Assembly (NCBI GenBank): GCA_013115135.1
Contig: JABANP010000084.1
Span: forward strand, 62,001 to 126,000
DNA length: 64,000 nucleotides
Direction: 5' to 3'
From: Perkinsus olseni
Lineage: Eukaryota > Perkinsozoa > Perkinsida > Perkinsidae
Shown here: piece after piece, positions 10,635 through 20,839 of the stretch
How the letters are laid out: the number at the start of each line of letters is the position of its first letter
How positions within the stretch are numbered: position 1 is the first letter of the stretch
Program-made: the position numbers and the translations under genes
The notes under the pieces: generated by a model
Told to the model about the DNA's origin: nothing
The model's database searches: none
Seen by the model: the letters and a program-made list of their open reading frames with translations, nothing else

Positions 10635-13600
10635 ATGTCATCTTCTAAATCACCTTCCACGACGACCTGCATGTCCTCAGCCGAAGGGGTCCTGTGTGTG
10701 CTGGACGAACCCGTCCCGGAGCTGCAGATAGTAGCCCTGAAGCAGCTGCTGAGCATGGTCGACGACTACTGGACGGAGATCGCCGACTACCTACCCCAGA
10801 TAGAGTCTATGTAGTCCTCTCGGTAGGATGGGACTGCTCGCCCTGAGCTCCCTTCAGGTACGAGGACGAGACCTTCCCCGACCGCCACTTGGCCGCGTTG
10901 TTGGCCAGCAAGGTCTTCTTCAATCTTGAAGAGTACTGCTTCCCCTTCTCCACTGGGACGTGACTGAGCCTCGTTCAGGTACGACGAAGCCCTGCGATAT
11001 GCTCTGGGAGCCGGAAGTCTGCTCGATGTCACCGCCAGGAGCGCTGATGAGTATACGGACACTATCGTGTCCAAGGCCATAGACGCGTATGTGCGTCACC
11101 GCAACAGAGGTAGTCGGATCGGTTGGAAGGGAGGGCTGAGCGGCAGTCTGTATGATGCCAGGCGACGAGGATGTTACTGATGGTTCGGGGGAGAAGCAGG
11201 AGGACTTCGACCCTCGGGTGGAGACACTTGTGCAGACTCTCATGAAGGACGCCTTGGAGAAGGGTGACCTCAAGCAAGGTACTATCGAGGGGTTGTCTGT
11301 TATGGTAAGACTGAGAGGTATTCCGGTAGGGCTTGGGAGTGGCCCTGGAGGCCCAGCGACTGGACTGGGTGGAGAAGTTCATCACTGACAAGGAATCTCG
11401 CGTGGCTGAGATGCTGTTGTATTGCAAAAGTAAGCTCATCTGTGACTGCCATGGGTGTTGGAAAGATTCCCTTCTCTCAGCGAACGCCTTGGAGGTGGTG
11501 GATGACCGCCACTTTCGTGGCAAGGTGCTCGAGATGCTCATCAAGATCTACAAGACTGGTGAGTTGCCCTCGCACATCCCGGTGACTTACTCCCCATACT
11601 TCGATCCCATTCAGTCCCCGCTGGTCGTGATCGTGACTGGGCTGGCCTGGCGCAGTGCTACTTCCTTCTCAACCGCCCCGAGGAGGTCGGCGCCATGCTC
11701 CGAGAACTGCTGGACAACCATGACAAGTAGTCCCCTTGCACGACAGTCTCGGTTGGTGTGCTGATGACGGCTCTCAGATTCGGCCGATTGATGGCTATGC
11801 AAATCGCCTTCGATCTGGCTGACAGCGAAGCCCAGCAGTTCTGCCAGACAGTGTCGGCCTGTGAGAATCTGAAGATTCCGCAGGAGGAATCTAAGGTTGA
11901 AGGTGGTGAGAGTCAGAGCGGAGAAGGTAGTACAGGAGCCCGCGGTTTGCTGAGTATATTGCCGTGGTAGATGTGAAAATGGAGGATGCCAAGGAGCCTA
12001 CTGCTGAGGATAAAAAGAGGGAGTGCATCGCCAACATCAAGAAGATTCTTGCGGGTGCGCTCGAGGGGGAGGTCTTGGGAAGATGGCGATGTGTTGATCG
12101 TGGTGCTGGTATTAGGTGACGCCCAGACTGATCTCAATCTCGAGTTCCTCTACCGTAACTCAGCGACAGACTTGCTTTTGCTCGATGCCATCAAGGCGAA
12201 CCAACCGGATGAGAGGAACTCGGTAGTGCCTGGTTGCGGCGACGTTGTAGTCCCAGCGTTTGGGTGTCGTACTCTCATCCCCGAGGTTGTCGGTTCGATT
12301 CCACCGTGAGTGCTTTTTCTCGTCAGATCACCCATAACGGCATCGTCCTGTGCCATGCCCTCATGCAGTGCGGTACCACCAGCGATACCTTCCTTCGCGC
12401 TAATCTCGAGTGGCTCGGCAAAGCGTCTTACTGGGCCAAGTTCACCGCTACTGGCAGTCTTGGAGTCATCCATAAGGTAATAGTCGGGCTGAACTCAACC
12501 CGAAACGCCGGGGTGCATGACACCCTCGGGGATCGTCTGTGGGAGGGGGGCCAGTACGGGTATTGCCCGGCTACTGGACGAGGGCTTTGGTGGGGCTCTT
12601 TCAAACTGCGAACAGGAGTTCAACTTGGACGGAGCTCATCAGACCAATCGTCAGAAAGGGTTTCCAGAGCCAGCAGCGTGGTGCAGCACTCTGATAAGGA
12701 GGGAATTTTCAGGATGCAAATTTCTGAAATTTTCGGCACGTACTCGGAAGGGGGCCCACCTCAATTGGCACTCTTCGCGCCCATGGTTTCAACTACTGGA
12801 GGGTCAGCATGTACAAGCCAGCGAGGGTCTCTCGTTCAGGGTCACCTCAGCGAGTCTCGATCGATTCTCTCCACCTACCTGCCTGCTGCTGCTGCCGGGG
12901 GCGCTGGTGCCTCGGGTGGGGACGCTGGTGGAGCCCAGAGCCCCAGCCCCTACAGTGAGGGTGGCGGCCTCTACGCCTTGGGGTTGATCCATGCTAACCA
13001 TCATACCGACGGAGATCGTCAGCTACCTCCGGGAGATGCTGCAGCAGGTGCTTCCTCCTGACCGACCCTCGAGTGTCGAGTAATGGTCGTTTTTATGTTA
13101 GTTTTCGGGCAGTGAAGTCCATCAAGTTGGAGCGTGCCTTGGTCTCGGCTTAACGGCCATGGGAAGTGCTGATCCGGTGGTGTATGAGGACCTCAAGAAC
13201 ACCCTGTTCCAGGACAGTGCTGTCTCCGGTAAGATTGAACTTGGTTACGGGGATGCCTCCTCGGCTGAGGGCTTGGCTACTATTTCGTCCACTAAGAGGT
13301 GGATATTCGACCGTTTGCTGGACTGCGGACGGCAATAGCAGTACTCTCTCCTTGTCGTGATGTCTTTGGACTAGTCCCTGATGGAAGGCAGGTTTGCGTC
13401 GTGCTATCTTCGATTTGTTAGGTGAGGCTGCTGGATACGGTATGGGGTTGGTGATGACGGGCTCGGGAGATGAGACAGCTGTCAACGACCTCCTCAGCTA
13501 CGCTAAGGACACGAGTCATGAGAAGGTAAAGGTGCGGTATGGGGAGACGTGGACTCCACGTTAGAAGTCACAGGATGCCCCTGAAAAGAGAGACCATTGC

Positions 13601-16100
13601 CCGTGTTCAGATTATCCGAGCGTGTGGTATGGCTTTGGCCCTGATACAGTTCCGTCGGGAGCAGGAGGCAGAGCCCATCATCGACCAGATGGCCAACGAC
13701 CAGGATGCCATCCTCCGTTACTGCGCTATGTTCATGACCGGCTTAGCGTAAGCAGCCTCGCCTCTGGCGGCGGCGGTCCTTCATACAGCTCCTCAGTTAC
13801 TGTGGCACGTCGCGGTCCTCGGCCATCCGCCGGCTTCTGCACTTCTCCGTCTCGGATGTATCGGATGATGTCCGCAGAGCCGCTGTGATCTCCCTCGGTT
13901 TCGTCCTGTGCAACAGCCCCCATAGACTCCCTGGTGTACTCCGTCTGCTCAGCGAGAGTTACAACCCTCACGTGCGGTAGGCTCACTTTCTTCACTTGCT
14001 GACATCGTACCACTCCTTCCCCAACTCGTAGGTATGCTGTCTGCTTGGCGATAGGCTTTGCTTGTGCTGGACAGGCGGACTCCAACCCTGATGCTGTGAA
14101 ACTGGTAATATTAATCATCATCATCACCATCATCATTCGACAAATCCCCCCATTCTTCGAACCTCTTTGATGGTGCTCTTCGATCATCTCCTTATCGTTC
14201 TCGAGGGTACTGCGTCATACTGTAGCTCTCTCACGACCGCATCTAAAACTCTCCGGCTGCTAGCGGTGATTGTCATGATCGGCCTGTGGTAGTACCTGTC
14301 CTCACGGCCTCTTGCCTTCAGTTGGAGCCCCTCTTGAAGGATCGTACGGATTTCGTCCGCCAAGGGGCAGTCATTGGTATGGGCTTCTTGTGCATGCAAA
14401 CTAGTGCCGCCCAGGCCAATGGGGTAGCTACTAGGTTTAGAGCTGAGCTCATGAAGATAGCTACTGATAGACACCAGGATGTCTCCGTGCGGTAGGAAAT
14501 ATCTTAGGTTCAACCACGCTCGATACGGATACACTGTCAGATTCGGAGCAATCGTGGCTTTCGGCATCATGGACTGTGGTGGTCGTAATGAGACGGCCTC
14601 CTTCTTCAGCAAGGCGGGGACACTCAGGATGGGTGCTGCTGTGGGCTTTGCCTTGTTCGCCCAGATGTGGTACGTAGGGAAGGGGTATCCTGAGGTTGAC
14701 TCTGGTCCAACTCAAGGAGTATCTTTCGTATGCGCCCCGCAAGATGGGAAGGAGTGGTGGAGTCTTCTTATCTAGTTCTTCTGAGCTTACTCTGGACTCC
14801 AGGGGAATGAGCTATGCACCCACACGGATTGTTGGCGATTCTTCTCCACCTCAGGTACTGGTATCCGCTGATCCTTTGCTTGAGTTTGAGCTTCTCCCCG
14901 ACGGCGTTGATCGGTCTGAATGAAGACATGAGAATGCCGAAGATGTTCGCAGTCCAAAGTCTAGCGAAACCCTCGCAGTTTGCCTACCCCCCTCCAACTC
15001 AGCCAACGGTAGTACTGCCTCTCCATCCCACAGCAGTCCGGGGTTCAATCCCTGGCGTCGCCGTTTTTTACGAGATTTTCTTGACAGGCGAAGACTGATA
15101 CCAAAAAGTCCACTATTTCCGTGAAGCTCTCGACCGCTCATAAGGCCGGCAAGAAGTCCACAGCGGCTACGAAGGGGGCTAAGTCGAAGCAGGTGGGTCG
15201 AGGTGACTTCCTATGGGGGTTGAACATCGCCATGATCTCAGACGCCCCCCTCTACTTCGGAGATTGCCAAGCCGACTGAGGTCTCCAGCGTGGCTGCTAC
15301 TGCGGGTGGTACTACGGACCAGGTAGAAGGGTAGTTGGGGGAAAGGTGGAGGGGACCTGCTGTGCTCGGCAGGCTTCTGAGGGCTCCGGAGCCGCGCCCA
15401 TGGATGTCGATAAGAAGACTGGTGAGGGCAAGGCTGAGACCACCGAGGCGACCGAACAAACACTGTGAGCTGTCCGGGCTGATCACGTTCGGCGGGGGAC
15501 TGCCTGTTTGTCAGATACAATCCCTCTCGTGTGGTACCAGCTCAGGAGTCGAGTATAAGATTCTATCAAGCTGGAGAGATGATGCCGCCGAGAGGTGCCA
15601 GGAAGGAGCAGCAGAAGGTAGTGCTAGGGGCGGAGCGAAGCGTTGAATGTTTCAATTTTTTGGCATTTCAGGTTCGCTATTTGCCGGTGTTGTCCGATGG
15701 CACTCGCAGGTCTGGTTTCCTGATGCTGGATGACCTGTTCCCTGAGGAGCCCGAGGAGGTACGGACCCGCACCGCAGGGACTGTGCGGCAGTGATCGGTC
15801 TGCTGCAGATACTCACCTTCTCCGACCAGGCCACTGCCACCGCTTCGGATGGTAAGAAGGATGAGGATAAGACGAAGACAGAGAACGATGCCACTGAGGA
15901 ACAAGGTTAGTTGGATGCCGAGGAGAGGCTGAGGGTCGATTGCGTTCTTTCAGGCGGCAAGGCAAAGACTACTGATAAGCCTGATGATGGCGGGTCTAAG
16001 CCCTCTGGTAGGCCTTTCTGACCATTGTACGCGGGGGTGATTCTTCTCCTCAGGAGAGGCGCAGCCACCGGCAAGTTTCGATCTTCCCGATACTTTCTAA
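10635..16100 (+). CDS. RPN2: 26S proteasome regulatory subunit Rpn2 (PSMD1)
   Basis: Largest scaffold of the 19S proteasome base, made of proteasome/cyclosome (PC) repeats. Exons read in order match PSMD1 throughout: [118 protein letters not shown], the PC repeats [19 protein letters not shown] and [96 protein letters not shown], and the C-terminal [10 protein letters not shown] and RYLPVLSDG. The extreme C-terminus adds an acidic/Lys tail ending at TAA 16098. At least 20 introns interrupt it, most of 46-49 nt, with larger ones at 12477-12839 (363 nt) and about 13230-13421. A one-base frame change occurs at about 13001, just after LIHANH. A linker insertion near 11290 suggests a 25-nt intron at 11305-11329. 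Confidence 0.95.
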
Positions 16101-16333
16101 TGGTCACTATGATGATGATCGGTTGTTGTGATGATGATGAGTATACACTTCGTTAGGCAGTCGACTACTGTTTCCAACGACAGCGGCCTGGTTGAGTTGC
16201 ACAGTCGGGATTGGAGGCCTAGGCTCGGCAAGTTGTATTGACCGAATGAGCGGCCCCAAGGTCAGCTCGGACCTGATTAGTTGCGTGAAGACAGCGACGA
16301 AAGGCTGTCATATATGCTTGTGGTGAGCATTGA

Positions 16334-16492
16334 ATGCACGACGGGAGAAGCCACTCGGTTGGCGGTAGGTATCCGACAGAGGAAGCACCGTCGGTCGGTG
16401 GTGATTGGATAGTAGATTACGACGAGATTGAGGAAGGGGAAGGTGGGCCTGACTTTGCTATCGACCCTGAGGATAACCTATTGACAGTGTAA
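16334..16492 (+). CDS. Possible small acidic protein or 3' exon
   Basis: Open frame of 52 residues, MHDGRSHSVGGRYPTEE through GGDWIVDYDEIEEGEGGPDF, ending TAA at 16490. Composition (acidic, low-complexity-free) looks coding. A further short frame upstream from ATG 16246 (MSGPKVSSDLISCVKTATKG) could be an earlier exon of the same gene, but I could not find a satisfactory splice. No family recognised. Confidence 0.3.
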   Translation: MHDGRSHSVGGRYPTEEAPSVGGDWIVDYDEIEEGEGGPDFAIDPEDNLLTV

Positions 16493-16512
16493 GCCTGGAG
16501 GTGGGCCAAAGG

Positions 16513-16563
16513 GGGGAAGCGCTTGAGTCGAATCAGACCACGATTGGAGTCGTGCGCTTCCCC
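16513..16563 (+). other. Inverted repeat / nested hairpin
   Basis: A perfect 10-bp stem, GGGGAAGCGC (16513-16522) with GCGCTTCCCC (16554-16563), encloses a second 5-bp hairpin CACGA-TTGGAG-TCGTG next to its right arm. It could be a structured RNA element or a 3' processing signal of the preceding small ORF, which ends 20 bp upstream. Confidence 0.55.
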
Positions 16564-17620
16564 GCCGCGATTACCGTGGATTCCTAAGACGTCCCTTTTA
16601 AAGGTGGGTCTTCACGTACCTGCTCTCGTGTCGACGGAGACCAGTCGATTATCATTCCATCTTTGCACCAGTACTGCGACTGGGATGGGATAGACAAAAT
16701 CGTTACATATGCGTTACTTATACTGCCATTGAACTAGAATTCTCCCCGCCGACCGCTCTCAGGCGTAATGTCACCAGCGAGCCGCGAACCTACTATCTAT
16801 CGTTGCAGAAGGGTCGTCTTCTGACGGAAGATGGAGATGCTCTCGAGACGGGTGAGAGTCGGGACGACAGTGGCCTTCACGCGGACACCACAACGGTAAC
16901 CTCGTATCGTGGGGGAATTGGTTCACTGAGGAATTGCACATACGTCAGATAATTTCCCTGATCCCTCCCATGAAACTGATCGATGTTGGATACATATCAT
17001 GTGATGATATTCGTGGTGAGTTGGGGACGCTTTCCAAGCGGGAAAATTTACGCTCGACAAGAAGGGGGAATTGTAGGAGGGCTACTTGGACTTATCCGCC
17101 ATCACTACCAGAACGCCACAGGCGATGAATTCATGGGGAAAATGTACTTGCACTACGCCTCCCGGTAAAGAGAAATCGATGCGCTACAATGGTCGTGAGG
17201 CCGCCGAAACACTTGGCAGTTTAGTCATACTGCACATCGGTAGAGCTTCGTGCAACTGTAGGAGGTAGATAGAGAGTAGAAGTTGTAGGCGTATAAGGCT
17301 CTGACTGAGCTAGCACACTCGCAGAATGCGTGCCTGATGGGACGTAGCTTTGAATACCCCTCTACCTCCCGTTGCCTTGTCTGCTACAGTAGGCCCGTCG
17401 CGCTACTCAAAGCTCTCAAGATCAGGGTTAGTGTGATCCAATCGGGTGCACGACGTTGTCTACCCTCGATGCGTACCTCGTATTCACTGGACTCGAACTC
17501 ATACGACGGAACTTCTGTGCCGACGATCATCTCGCGTGCCCGAGGCGTGTATTCAGCTCTCTTTGCCGATGGCTCAACATGAGCATTACCTGGCAATAAG
17601 CGAGACGGATAGCCTCGGTC
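16564..17620. other. No recognisable gene
   Basis: Only short open frames (60-81 residues) without motifs. From about 17530 the sequence starts to resemble the spacer of the tRNA array (TCTCTTTGCCGATGGCTCAAC), so the right end of this stretch is a diverged array unit. Confidence 0.5.
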
Positions 17621-17645
17621 CAGCTACGAATAGCTGCACTTTGTA

Positions 17646-17719
17646 TACTCTGGGCGGGACTTGAACCCGCAACCTTTGGATTAGAAGTCCAACGCTCTAT
17701 CCGATTGAGCCACCAGAGC
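17646..17719 (-). tRNA. tRNA-Arg (TCT), array copy 1
   Basis: 74 nt, intact cloverleaf; anticodon loop CTTCTAA, T loop TTCAAGT, acceptor GCTCTGG with CCAGAGT (terminal G-U) and discriminator A. Class A hairpin lies 9 nt beyond the 3' end. Confidence 0.93.
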
Positions 17720-17829
17720 TGCGAGCAGGGCCTGTATGTCGCTCTTCTTGCCAGTCGGCTCTACACTAGTACCACTGTCATTTAGCGAGGGCGGATAAAC
17801 TCGATCCAGCTACGAATAGCTGCACTGTA

Positions 17830-17903
17830 TACTCTGGGCGGGACTTGAACCCGCAACCTTTGGATTAGAAGTCCAACGCTCTATCCGATTGAGCCACCAG
17901 AGC
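17830..17903 (-). tRNA. tRNA-Arg (TCT), array copy 2
   Basis: 74 nt and identical in tRNA body to copy 1 as read; class A trailer hairpin follows. Confidence 0.93.
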
Positions 17904-18015
17904 TGCGGGCGTGGTCGTGTCCGTCGCTCTCTTTGCCAATGGCTTAACATTGGCATCACTTGGTATGTAGCGAGACGGACAACCTCGATAAAACTATTAC
18001 TTTCACTGATCGGTT

Positions 18016-18089
18016 TATTCTGGGCGGGACTTGAACCCACAACCTTTGGATTAGAAGTCCAACGCTCTATCCGATCGAGCCACCAGAGC
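18016..18089 (-). tRNA. tRNA-Arg (TCT), array copy 3
   Basis: 74 nt, class B trailer. Differs from copy 1 in the T stem (GTGGG against CCCGC leaves a mismatch), in the D loop (TCGATCGG) and at the 3' acceptor strand (AGAATA instead of AGAGTA), which weakens two stems. Possibly decaying. Confidence 0.8.
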
Positions 18090-18198
18090 TGCGGGCGTGG
18101 TCGTGTCCGTCGCTCTCTTTGCCAATGGCTCTACAGTAGTACCACCGTTATTTAGCCGAGCGGATAAACTCGATCCAGCTACGAATAGCTGCACTTTA

Positions 18199-18272
18199 TA
18201 CTCTGGGCGGGACTTGAACCCGCAACCTTTGGATTAGAAGTCCAACGCTCTATCCGATTGAGCCACCAGAGC
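18199..18272 (-). tRNA. tRNA-Arg (TCT), array copy 4
   Basis: 74 nt, intact arms, class A trailer with the CAGCTA/TAGCTG hairpin. Confidence 0.93.
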
Positions 18273-18384
18273 TGCGGGCGTGGTCGTGTCCGTCGCTCTC
18301 TTTGCCAATGGCTTAACATTGGCATCACTTGGTATGTAGCGAGACGGACAACCTCGATAAAACTATTACTTTCACTGATCGGTT

Positions 18385-18458
18385 TATTCTGGGCGGGACT
18401 TGAACCCACAACCTTAGGAGTAGAAGTCCAACGCTCTATCCGATTGAGCCACCAGAGC
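18385..18458 (-). pseudogene. tRNA-Arg (TCT)-like, array copy 5, degenerate
   Basis: 74 nt, class B trailer. The anticodon-stem 3' strand reads TCCTA rather than TCCAA and position 38 is C, breaking a stem pair; the T stem and acceptor carry the same changes as copy 3. Likely a pseudogene. Confidence 0.65.
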
Positions 18459-18570
18459 CGCGGGCGTGGTCGTGTCCGTCGCTCTTTTTGCCAATGGCTT
18501 GACAGTGGCATTACTTGGTATGTAGCGAGACGGACAACCTCGATGAAACTATTACTTTCACTGATCGGTT

Positions 18571-18644
18571 TACTCTGGGCGGGACTCGAACCCGCAACCT
18601 TTGGATTAGAAGTCCAACGCTGTATCCGATTGAGCCACCAGAGT
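18571..18644 (-). tRNA. tRNA-Arg (TCT), array copy 6, altered D stem
   Basis: 74 nt, class B trailer. First acceptor base is A, giving a proper A-U pair in place of G-U. The T loop is TTCGAGT. A CAGC replaces GAGC in the D stem, so one D-stem pair is lost. Confidence 0.75.
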
Positions 18645-18753
18645 TGCGAGCGCGGGCGTGTATGTCGCTCTCTTTGCCAATGGCTCTACAGTAGTACCAC
18701 CGTTATTTAGCCAGGCGGATAAACTCGATCCAGCTACGAATAGCTGCACTTTA

Positions 18754-18827
18754 TACTCTGGGCGGGACGCGAACCCGCAACCTTTGGATTAGATATCTAA
18801 CGCTCTATCCGATTGAGCCACCAGAGC
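18754..18827 (-). pseudogene. tRNA-Arg-like, array copy 7, degenerate anticodon arm
   Basis: 74 nt, class A trailer. Anticodon loop is TATCTAA, so the invariant U33 is A, and the anticodon stem TTAGA no longer pairs with TCCAA. The T loop has TTCGCGT. Unlikely to be functional. Confidence 0.75.
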
Positions 18828-18939
18828 TACGGGCGTGGTCGTGTCCGTCGCTCTCTTTGCCAATGGCTTAACATTGGCATTATTTGGTATGTAGCGAGAC
18901 GGACAACCTCGATGAAACTATTACTTTCACTGATCGGTT

Positions 18940-19013
18940 TACTCTGGGCGGGACTTGAACCCGCAACCTTTCGATTAGAAGTCCAACGCTCTATCCGATT
19001 GAGCCACCAGAGC
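18940..19013 (-). tRNA. tRNA-Arg (TCT), array copy 8
   Basis: 74 nt, class B trailer. One mismatch in the anticodon stem (TCGAA in place of TCCAA on the 3' side), otherwise complete. Confidence 0.75.
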
Positions 19014-19122
19014 TGCGAGCACGGGCGTGTATGTCGCTCTTCTTGCCAGTGGCTCTACACTAGTACCACTGTCATTTAGCGAGGCGGATAAACTCGATTC
19101 AGCTACGAATAGCTGCACTTTA

Positions 19123-19196
19123 TACTCTAGGCGGGACTTGAACCCGCAACCTTTGGATTAGAAGTCCAACGCTCTATCCGATTGAGCCACCAGAGC
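19123..19196 (-). tRNA. tRNA-Arg (TCT), array copy 9
   Basis: 74 nt, class A trailer. The 3' acceptor strand is CTAGAGT, giving one acceptor mismatch or wobble; other arms intact. Confidence 0.85.
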
Positions 19197-19308
19197 TGCG
19201 AGCACGGGCGTGTATGTCGCTCTTCTTGCCAGTGGCTCTACACTAGTACCACTGTCATTTAGCGAGGCGGATAAACTCGATTCAGCTACGAATAGCTGCA
19301 TCGTTTTA

Positions 19309-19382
19309 TACTCTGGGCGGGACTTGAACCCGCAACCTTTGGATTAGAAGTCCAACGCTCTATCCGATTGAGCCACCAGAGC
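19309..19382 (-). tRNA. tRNA-Arg (TCT), array copy 10
   Basis: 74 nt, intact arms, class A hairpin with three extra bases between tRNA and hairpin. Confidence 0.92.
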
Positions 19383-19494
19383 TGTGAATGTGCGCATGTA
19401 TGTCGCCCTTTGTGCCAAAGGCTCGACATTAGCATTACCTGGCATTCAGTGAGGCGGATGAAATCGATGGAGCTATCTTAACAGCTAGTTTATT

Positions 19495-19564
19495 TACTCT
19501 GAGCGGGACTTGATCAACCCTTGGATTAGTAGTCCAACGCTCTATCCGATTGAGCCACCAGAGC
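19495..19564 (-). pseudogene. tRNA-Arg-like, array copy 11, T-arm deletion
   Basis: Only 70 nt: four bases are missing from the T arm, and the anticodon loop is CTACTAA, which would give anticodon ACT. Spacer downstream is diverged. Non-functional relic at the far end of the array; smaller fragments follow near 19680 and 19757. Confidence 0.85.
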
Positions 19565-19911
19565 TGGTTAGATTATCTTGTATTTTCCTTTATTTGCTAA
19601 TGGCTCTCAACAATACTACCACACGGCATGTGGCGAGGCGGACAAACTCGGCTACAGCTACGAATAGCTGCATCTCTTGCTCTGGGCGGGACTCGACATT
19701 ACCGTGCGTATAGCGCCGCGTTTTACCTCGATCAAGCAACGAATAGCTACATCTGTTACTCTGGTCAGGACTTGATGCCGCGACTAGAAAAAAGAATAGA
19801 CAGCTTCAGGACTCAATGATATAAGCCACAGCCGTCGCGAGAGGTCGAGTCGCGCTTGCCAAGGGGGGGGCCTTGAGACGGGACACGAACCGGTCCCTGT
19901 GATCGCCTCAC

Positions 19912-20839
19912 GTGACCATCTGCTCAGATATTGTCATTCATTCTGACATTCAAGTCTTCAAATCCCGAACGGAGGGCGCTCACGGGTCAGATGCTGCAGC
20001 AGAGCTGAAAACGTTTCCCTTGGTTGGGAAGGGGCCCTTCCTGTGCACTCAAGCGGCGGGCGGAAGTCTCACGCATTTTGCGCATGCAGGCACCAACTAC
20101 GCTCTCGACTTCAGGTGTGAGGCAGGTAAGTCCCACTTCGAAAGAAATCCACGGAACCGTCGCTGGCTAGGTACACCGGTCAGATCTGTCTGCGATGGCC
20201 GCGTTATCGATGTGCGGGCAGCCAACACTTGCGGGGGCATCGACGTCGACAACCTGTACAAGTGGAATTCAATCACTATCCAATCTCTGAAGGACAGGTG
20301 GGTTAGTATTGAAGGACGGGTTCGTGGGAACCGCGGCACGGCCCGTTTCATCGGAGTCGAACGGGCTCATGCCTTCATGATTTGTGATCATCGTCTTCAC
20401 CTTGCCTGATCAATCATCAAGTTTGTTTCGCCTGTGCCGGCCTTGTGCCGCCAAAGCTCTTCTTCTCAGTATTTGTTTCGACTACGTACACCTCTCTGCC
20501 GATGGTATGACCGTACAAAGTCAATGACTTGGTCACAGAGGGGCAGATTATCGCCACATCAGGGGACGTTGGGTTTACACCAGGTGAGGAATCTCCTACC
20601 ATTTTCGCAATGCTCCGCTATGTCAAACTCGCAAGTATTCATCGCAGAGCCGCCACGGCTTTGTTCCGCAGACTGCGCTGTTTGTTCTTTCGGTCGTCTC
20701 AGAGCCTCATCTTCACTTCCAATGCCTCAAGTCATCGGCACCCGATGCGCCCTCCGTTCCTCTCAAGTTTCGCTTCGGATCAGAGTTGGCTGTCACCATC
20801 GATGCTGGCCAATACTACCCTCCCTCAGCTGCTCTCTAG
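19912..20839 (+). CDS. M23-family metallopeptidase (LytM/lysostaphin-like)
   Basis: Zinc metallopeptidase fold best known from enzymes that cut peptidoglycan cross-links. Seen: FPLVGKGPFLCTQAAGGS, HFAHAGTNYALDFRCEAG (the H...D zinc/active-site segment), TPVRSVCDGRVIDVRAAN, NSITIQSLKD, YVHLSADGMT, YKVNDLVTEGQIIATSGDVG, and the GFTPEPHLHFQ motif with the HxH zinc ligand, then FRFGSELAVTIDAGQYYPP and stop at 20837. Introns: 46 nt between CEAG and TPVRS (about 20126-20171), one of about 170 nt after SLKD, and 119 nt at 20584-20702 before EPHLHF. Between DGMT and YKVND the frame slips by one base, or a 16-nt GT-AG segment (20505-20520) is removed. The N-terminal start is not fixed; no signal peptide seen in this window. 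In a protist the substrate may be bacterial prey or endosymbiont wall, which is inference. Confidence 0.72.

Larger units (their letters stand above)
17621..19790 (-). repeat. Tandem tRNA-Arg(UCU) array, 183-186 bp period
   Basis: Eleven tRNA units start at 17646, 17830, 18016, 18199, 18385, 18571, 18754, 18940, 19123, 19309 and 19495; spacings are 183-186 bp. The DNA just 3' of each tRNA is of two classes. Class A carries a perfect hairpin CAGCTA-TTCG-TAGCTG on the transcribed strand (17621-17636, 17807-17822 and at later units). Class B lacks it and has a GATCGGTTTA-type block. Reading by rising coordinate, the classes run A A B A B B A B A A, then a diverged unit. Remnants of spacer and tRNA continue to about 19790, including the class A hairpin at 19655-19670. 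Confidence 0.92.

Noticed and set aside
17889..19079. Repeated open frames of 76-150 residues across the tRNA array on both strands
   Set aside because: They are translations of tRNA genes and spacers, repeated with the array period.
19870..19925. Minus-strand tRNA-like sequence with GGTTCGTGTCC
   Set aside because: Stems do not pair consistently; treated as chance or a far-decayed relic.
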